This document shows, one piece after another, positions 61,001 to 64,000 of a stretch of DNA of 64,000 nt (positions within the stretch are counted from its first letter, which is position 1; every line of letters begins with the position of its first letter). The DNA comes from a virus. A model generated the notes under the pieces. The model saw only the letters and a program-made list of their open reading frames with translations, searched no databases and had not been told where the DNA came from. Both the position numbers and the translations under genes were made by a program. The DNA lies in IMG/VR virus record IMGVR_UViG_3300042463_000986, positions 1 through 64,000 of that record; one strand, written 5' to 3'.

Positions 61001-64000
61001 ATATGGAAGCAGGAGTTCCTGTAGACTTTGAAGAAACAAAAACATTTCCAGAAAGGTATAAAGCTTGGTATGCATTAGACGAAGAAGGTAGAATAAAAGA
61101 ATCTACTCTTTATAAAGAAATAAAAAACAATCAAAATCTTTTAGAAGCTATTGCTACAGAAGGATATAACTCTTTATTGAATAAATTGCATATAACAGAA
61201 ACTACTGATGGATATGTTATTGAACCAGATAATGTTGAAAAAGTTGCAGAGTTTTTAAGACAAGAGTTATTAAAAAGAGAGGTTAATGATAATATAAGTG
61301 AGGCTGTAAGAAATTATGCACAAGGTTCTGTAATATTAGAGGCCACACCTGCCTACCAACAAATAAGAAATATTTTATATTCCATAGCAGATAAGGAAGT
61401 AATTTCTCCTAAAATTTCTGGTGGATTAAAAGTACAAATTCCTGCTGCTTTATTAGAATCTACAAAAACAGAATTAAGAGAAATTAACGGAAAACTAGGA
61501 TATACATCTGACACTCTTGAGTTTTATAAGGATGAGGATGGTAAACGTGTGTGTGAAATAATGGTGGGTAGATGGTTTAAGAGTGATTTGTCTGACGAAG
61601 AGCTTTTAAAATATTTAAATGAAACTCCAGAAGGACAAAAAATTCTATCTGGACTTGCATACCGTATTCCTACACAAAAGCAAAACTCTATTGATGTTTT
61701 TAAAATTAAAAGATTTCTTCCTAAGGAATTTGGAGACTCTGTTGTAATTCCCTCAGCATTGGTTCAGAAAGTGGGATCTGACTTTGATATAGATAAACTT
61801 TCTATATACTTTAAAAACGTATTTAAAAATGCTAAAGGAAATATAGAGATTGTACCATTTTTTGGTATAGATCCTAATAACAAAAATAAATATGAAGATA
61901 TTTTCTTTGATATTTTACAAAGCAAAATAGATAAAGCAGAAGCTAAAAAAATATCTACAGCTGATTTACAGTCTTTATTCAGTGATATTTCTTTGGGAAT
62001 ATCTAGTGACAAAACAGCTAATAAATGGATTCCTATTTTTAAACAAATGTTTGAAAAAGAAACTGAAGACGGTAAATTATTAGTTGCTGATATTGAGGAA
62101 ATTTTTATAAAAAGATTAGAAAAACTTGGTAAAAAACTTTCTGAATTAACTAATTGGGATGTACAGCAGATTTTATTAGAAGAGTTTAAAGACAAAATGT
62201 ACAAAGAGTCTTTAGAAAATGAATATATAGAGTCTTGTGAAAAACTTGTTTCTCATCCTAAAAATTTCAAAAGACTTACTTCTCCAAACTCCGCAGATCA
62301 ACTTAAAGATTTATCTAAAAAAATCTCTGATAAATTAGGAGTGGGGGCTTTTAACTATGATTCTACAGGAAACATGCTAAACAGGGTGTTTATGTCAAGA
62401 CTTAGACAAGCATTTGTTAGTGGTAAATATGCTATTGGTATTGCTGCTGTAAGTCAAACTAATCACTCATTAAATCAGAGATCTCCTATTTACATAGATA
62501 AAAATAAATTAGCAATACAGGATGCTGCTGACAGAGAGTGGTTGGGTGATGCAGAAATTAACTTTGAACAGTATAACAGTATAGAAGTGGATGGAGAAAA
62601 AGTTCCTACACTTTCTATGATAGAAAATGCAGAAGGCCAAGATATATCAGATATAAATGGACAGTTTATTGATGGATATGTGGATATATCTAAAGGACCC
62701 TGGATTATGGAATTAGGAGCCACTCCTAATGTAGCTAGTACATGGTTGTTTTTAGCTAAGATAGGTGTACCAATCGACACTATTGCTTATTTCATGAACC
62801 AACCCATTGTGAGAGATTATTTAAAATCCATAGAAAGGTCTGGGTATTCTTGGTTATTTATTGGGGACATATTTGAAGATGTTATTTCTAAATATGATTC
62901 ATCTATTACAAAGCCCACTAAAATACCTAGCAAGAGTAAATTATGGGATATGATTGGAGAAGGAGAAAATTTATCTCCAGAGCAGAAAGCAGATCAAAGA
63001 TTTATCCTATCTGAGTTTGTTAAGTATGCTAAGATGGCTAATCAGCTATACTTAGTTACACAGGGTTCTAATTTTGATACAGCTTCTTTTAATGATCCAT
63101 TTTTAGTATTTAAGAAAATGGAACAACTTAAAAAAGCAAAAACATCTATTATATCTTCTGTAGATGATATATTAGAAAATTCTTTCATAGGAAATTTAAG
63201 TGATTTATTGCTTAAATTAAGAAATGCTCTTTCTACAATACTTGTTTCTGACCAAACTAATGTTAGAGGAGTTATGGAAAAAGTGTTACTTCCGTATATA
63301 AATGAATCGGATAGGGATTTTGTTAAAATTTCTCAAAAGGCAGTGAATGATCTTTTTGATTGGGCAGTGCAGAATGATAGAGATCTTAATACAATGGTAC
63401 AAAGAATTCTTTTAGAAAATAACAATGTGGCTAAACAAATGTCAGATTTTATTGTAGATGTTAAAAAATCTAGCAAACATCCTTTAAAAGATAATATTTT
63501 AATAAATAGTCTTGTTCCTGTATTTTCTCAAAAACTAGAAAACGGAACAAACAATTTAAAGATTGTTGGTAGAGATAATAAAGTGTATGATCAAAATCAA
63601 ATTATCTATGCTTTTGAAGAACTAAAACAATACTTTAAAGGTATAAAAAGTCCTTTATATGGAAACTTAGTTAGGCTCGCTGTTTTGCAATCTGGATTAA
63701 ATAGGTCTCCAATATCATTTACATCTCTTATTCCTTATGAAGATTTTAAAGAAATCTACAATAAGACCCTATCAAAGCTTGAGACAATTCCAAATCTTAA
63801 TGATTTTTATAAATTAGGAGTTTTTCAAAGAAATAATTGGAATGATGGAGATGTTGTTCCTAGTAGAAGACTAGTTAAAAAACAAGATCAATTTGGTAAT
63901 TGGAGATATAAAAATTTTGATTTTTTTAGAAATTTATCTGGGTTTAATAAACCTATGGAAACTGGAGATATTCCTCAATTGATTAAGTTTAATACAAAAT
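52024..64000 (+). CDS. Giant virion RNA polymerase polyprotein (incomplete at window end)
   Basis: The frame from ATG 52024 stays open to base 64000, giving 3,992 codons. The catalytic motif is GSDFDIDK with Asp3253, 3255, 3257, preceded by LAYRIPTQK (Arg3214 to Thr3217), the counterpart of the RAPT-LH region of beta-prime. Earlier, KSARKVG (Lys2929, Lys2933) and RGSQVTKL (Lys2987) match the first double-psi barrel. After the motif, FIDGYVDISKGPWIM is polymerase-like. N-terminal parts include hydrophobic helices, coiled coils (919-1020, 1149-1195), a Pro/Ala linker near 1680 and an HEVFE domain at 1896-1900. It is expected to be packaged and to transcribe early genes. Confidence 0.9.
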   Translation, partial: MSDQNFLDWANNIKNEGLARLDEGIPQGVGPSGSGGENRNNPLEDLQRARMEAFGMEDTSKYAYSTQETSKRYPKTFRNVDNEELYAQGQAWTNKMINGVGKGLALTGTTFLQSTAGLVNGVANWAQTGKFSSFYDNDFNRSLDEFNQDLEDKWANYYTKEEKDADWYSPKKWFTANFFWDGIIKNMGFSAGAALSGGVYASVLKALPLTSKLFAAGKSAEALVATEEALLAADKGASMFGKIKSISDKYLSTYNSLNAGGRAVVAGLATTGEAGFEAYNNSNEFRKKKIEEYKAQNFGLAPTGEDLEKINNEAENVGTSSFLLNTALLTATNYIQFPKILGASYKAEKGIVNGLTKEVADVTKDAAGNLVKAPSFFKNRVLSTLNNIRPYTFSISEAFEEGAQFAIQSGTQDYYNKKYRGASADFIDSLKEGVKQTLTTNEGMENVLIGGLSGALMMAKGKIQESREKAKDTAEFIKKANEWKFSDFTKETISAVNRGTAIQEDREKALRQGDVLESKDLEQDYIINYLTPRIKYGRMDLVRSDIEDYRKLAMTEEGFAQLKAEGKALEGDTREQYLQRIENLEQTADSIKSLYQSINLRYGNLITKDGKPVYSPETINKMIYAATKVADYDKRIPQLSGSLEAINIDVDTVINDVVAGSSDSFNAAMAEIDALGKNLLPEKVADLKIALEDVAELSARRAKFLDEYNDIKNNPEKYTEEEEEEFAPDTKIKEKQIVKIKTKDGEEDIEVGTEYYLGSVVSYSKDGKEVHNFPKLTILGENEDGTIRIKGSTGIIKNISKEELASYKLGKVSDTEKNKKAKFYMDNINTVYEHYGIKVNGQPAKGRLQYSPKEGILLFVYKDAKGKIRTKEIVGQDFKAKEGYQHGMIKAFGTLTAVQQKSEEEFAAERDARIEARRASRLEILTNLFDNLSAKLDKTNTLIAQKKEQVDRIVEEMKVLEEKISSGAITKKNNFKSSTNKAIKAANRLSRMKEDLRLEIEALEAERDEIEFNQSYVADMAQNIDEFPEEGKDLLEDLNEQALNLNLLQESVGKQINALSKLMDQVDGALKTAVDFALDLIKKFEAKYPNLPYTPLGLVEFLNKDLSAKGVYPDYQSYLQANPNLLSDLSEFERDIADIDELDVIPNERSLEELRKEMEGLQNQLKEVEKEIKAKELILNTFEEVAKKHKQQKEQEARLAKNEEFKQAILGTMVADQQTLQYDETYEPDAKKDDISIVTSTKVPSKSDKPHHIRANKFGNNFPTLPNKANIRGVLVTINNQASLIPGLIDRLFGEGTPEQKAGVIALVMVNTDGELVDVNGEVIPEGVDKLDNAIYQVMPDEGLEWSAEYSKSGKPSSMFRSTTPDNVKKALIEQYKTWRDGILSTVDLVQYRIDASFGILQNEKYTDDKGVEQTNYRAKNSVEEAGLVPKGLENNNVIVLRTTEGAEENGSVTFTNAKGRPLLKTANGLVKLNNRKFNEKEASLIYNMILRLSRNVEKDGNAKSADSLVILDWLKSVVYWGVPKVVDGNRKNPGYNSIWFEKDADGILKLFLSGKGGNIPFGPLSIQENQDNLMSLIQDMYNNVNATIINKSWNEPYSEIIGVKKDGSLEIKTWPNYQSYLLSNKDADGNKRNAENIPLTTIARPLKNEEDVNREGVYFTITDNADKFVIPKTVVTTPKVLTPTAPAAPVAPTPAAKIVVDGYTFDGEAKNNITLLGKYNINFSYDAIKGVFQGELSGDGIEKAIADLNAPEEQIKDAFAGSIVKTLAPQIEEYKKKVAEQTAPVAAEIISEEAKTEIASEGMTESDLDKIRRQMMESSDEDGPVFREKIAKEIEKFEGENWQKVEKWLKENFPNVPVYRVKNVIQATNGRQAWGMFQDGAIYIYENAEVGTVYHEVFEAVWKMFSDAEEQANVLAEFKARKGSFIDRPTGKEVKYSEATNQEAKEQLAEEFRDYVMYKKIPGKPTSGRPFILKLFADLVSFIKEFFTGNKAGSNTEKLFSKIGNGYYKQYSPYHSALSFAKEGVIDIEEAIANAGAEFSIIGMNGQERHDVIQNMTYLTLKNIFRDNKSFFTIPNINKTELYIKLKDQVQKDILKTVSSTKALIEKGTFTEKQGAPHIEKSLALWKAVEDNWDEFKFKHEEYLRGYSIEFDENDNATLTDENNSGKSDYQDARKIDNFKKANAAIKMLLSTVARVDRDGNMDRSTVNGAKLIPTSEVFMKVMNQVHSAKTIEEMLQGLKELGLKDNNYKTLYERLTKSAITVKGIDYSNLTEPHEAQLLASFWKTFKKMNADVKAVFILSNDDVVIGDSNLSSAARQLRSDFISQIVDAIKTKKSSYFVYDDKTRRFKGEPKSVPKTLLSASARIAFLEKLGISFTEEELKSLNSDKLKVFNTAVDGIRTSIEQAKEIATISGKVLDIEGQLLKLATIKAIITTPEFDSTYFNLNGERVQSFIGTNPGSDLYDVLSQVNNLNDVPAQYQYLLTDSFVKNSVILNKMFNLETGEKREDIENYLSIGYVDGTINEQSGKKKESSKLTYRERLIQEINLNLNGYYMNLVPGDASMEWMAYMGNHVSVKRLRATGMEDVNKIFKGYFISELLLSRDVNRNTKETKTRKSTDLRFFKPILGEKLHNDIVKETGTPEEVYKKYESKINAALKSFIEEDVNKFRNNLLSYGIINKTDLGWEVENIALSESVFENIDDLNRELTALNINFMINNIELHKLLYSDPYQYSDELKRIKNFLSPRQRLLGSDNINSLLNNVWNKGFKKGDLGYTDFNKNYFKTTTLADIVGVIDLPGYKEYEETDGSGIISFKAYRNFRIRSGEWNENEELQYKFDIKFEEAAKSGASKEELQKLLNKNPAAKSAYTPVKPIVAGNKDNGKNYNDVMLDKFALYPLSYRVMYEINASSNALKLYDKMQEENIDYVVFKSARKVGAEKTNSVYNEDGSFNTNEFEGVFNVPFDIMSVQSEVPSKDTPLVTRGSQVTKLITMDYMEAGVPVDFEETKTFPERYKAWYALDEEGRIKESTLYKEIKNNQNLLEAIATEGYNSLLNKLHITETTDGYVIEPDNVEKVAEFLRQELLKREVNDNISEAVRNYAQGSVILEATPAYQQIRNILYSIADKEVISPKISGGLKVQIPAALLESTKTELREINGKLGYTSDTLEFYKDEDGKRVCEIMVGRWFKSDLSDEELLKYLNETPEGQKILSGLAYRIPTQKQNSIDVFKIKRFLPKEFGDSVVIPSALVQKVGSDFDIDKLSIYFKNVFKNAKGNIEIVPFFGIDPNNKNKYEDIFFDILQSKIDKAEAKKISTADLQSLFSDISLGISSDKTANKWIPIFKQMFEKETEDGKLLVADIEEIFIKRLEKLGKKLSELTNWDVQQILLEEFKDKMYKESLENEYIESCEKLVSHPKNFKRLTSPNSADQLKDLSKKISDKLGVGAFNYDSTGNMLNRVFMSRLRQAFVSGKYAIGIAAVSQTNHSLNQRSPIYIDKNKLAIQDAADREWLGDAEINFEQYNSIEVDGEKVPTLSMIENAEGQDISDINGQFIDGYVDISKGPWIMELGATPNVASTWLFLAKIGVPIDTIAYFMNQPIVRDYLKSIERSGYSWLFIGDIFEDVISKYDSSITKPTKIPSKSKLWDMIGEGENLSPEQKADQRFILSEFVKYAKMANQLYLVTQGSNFDTASFNDPFLVFKKMEQLKKAKTSIISSVDDILENSFIGNLSDLLLKLRNALSTILVSDQTNVRGVMEKVLLPYINESDRDFVKISQKAVNDLFDWAVQNDRDLNTMVQRILLENNNVAKQMSDFIVDVKKSSKHPLKDNILINSLVPVFSQKLENGTNNLKIVGRDNKVYDQNQIIYAFEELKQYFKGIKSPLYGNLVRLAVLQSGLNRSPISFTSLIPYEDFKEIYNKTLSKLETIPNLNDFYKLGVFQRNNWNDGDVVPSRRLVKKQDQFGNWRYKNFDFFRNLSGFNKPMETGDIPQLIKFNTK

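Noticed and set aside
1-64000. CRISPR array
   Set aside because: No regularly spaced direct repeats of 25-40 bases were seen.
1-64000. Diversity-generating retroelement
   Set aside because: No reverse transcriptase gene and no template/variable repeat pair is evident, although the collar-domain fibre would be a usual target.
1-64000. Integrase or other lysogeny genes
   Set aside because: None of the products carries a tyrosine or serine recombinase motif or a classic repressor; the tRNA-end repeat alone does not show an attachment site.

Overview
The window is a 64 kb piece of an AT-rich, double-stranded DNA tailed phage genome of the crAss-like group (Crassvirales), probably infecting a Bacteroidota host. 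This rests on gene content and order: a replication block on the minus strand, then a head-tail block on the plus strand running large terminase, portal, scaffold-like protein, major capsid protein, connector genes, a very large tail protein and two big cargo-type proteins. The last gene is a giant protein carrying a virion RNA polymerase active site (DFDID). Host-type signals agree: most starts have A/T-rich leaders without a Shine-Dalgarno, and at least four spots match the Bacteroidota promoter TTTG-N19-21-TANNTTTG/A. TAA, TAG and TGA are all used as real stops, so no code change is needed.

Positions 1-13.4 kb (minus) hold tightly packed replication and accessory genes: a helicase fragment, a DnaB-type helicase with a possible loader, a family A DNA polymerase, ThyX, and many small genes, often coupled by ATGA or TAATG overlaps. 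A subset between 10.3 and 12.7 kb is exported or envelope-directed (signal peptide, lipoprotein, 3D-domain peptidoglycan protein) and may serve lysis or host-surface change. From 13.5 to 14.7 kb lies an RNA-rich segment with three leucine-tRNA-like elements, none with an ordinary anticodon arm, and a probable pseudoknot. Small genes, hairpin terminators, a structured leader and an AT-palindrome stretch fill 14.7-17.5 kb.

Transcription diverges at about 17.6-17.85 kb. The plus strand begins with regulators (winged helix, HU/IHF-like, zinc-binding protein), continues with packaging and capsid genes (20.2-28.3 kb; including an unexpected SPFH/stomatin-like gene), then connector, fibre and decoration-type proteins (28.5-33.9 kb), ending at a double hairpin. 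A new promoter drives a phosphoesterase and the tail genes. The 2,229-residue tail protein carries a C-terminal delta-60 beta-propeller. Another promoter precedes the second cargo protein and the polymerase, which runs off the window end after 3,992 codons.

Together the genes describe a podovirus-like virion that carries its own RNA polymerase and large ejected proteins into the cell. Early transcription would come from that polymerase, while structural operons appear to use host-type promoters. All functions are inferred from motifs and gene order; no database search was possible.
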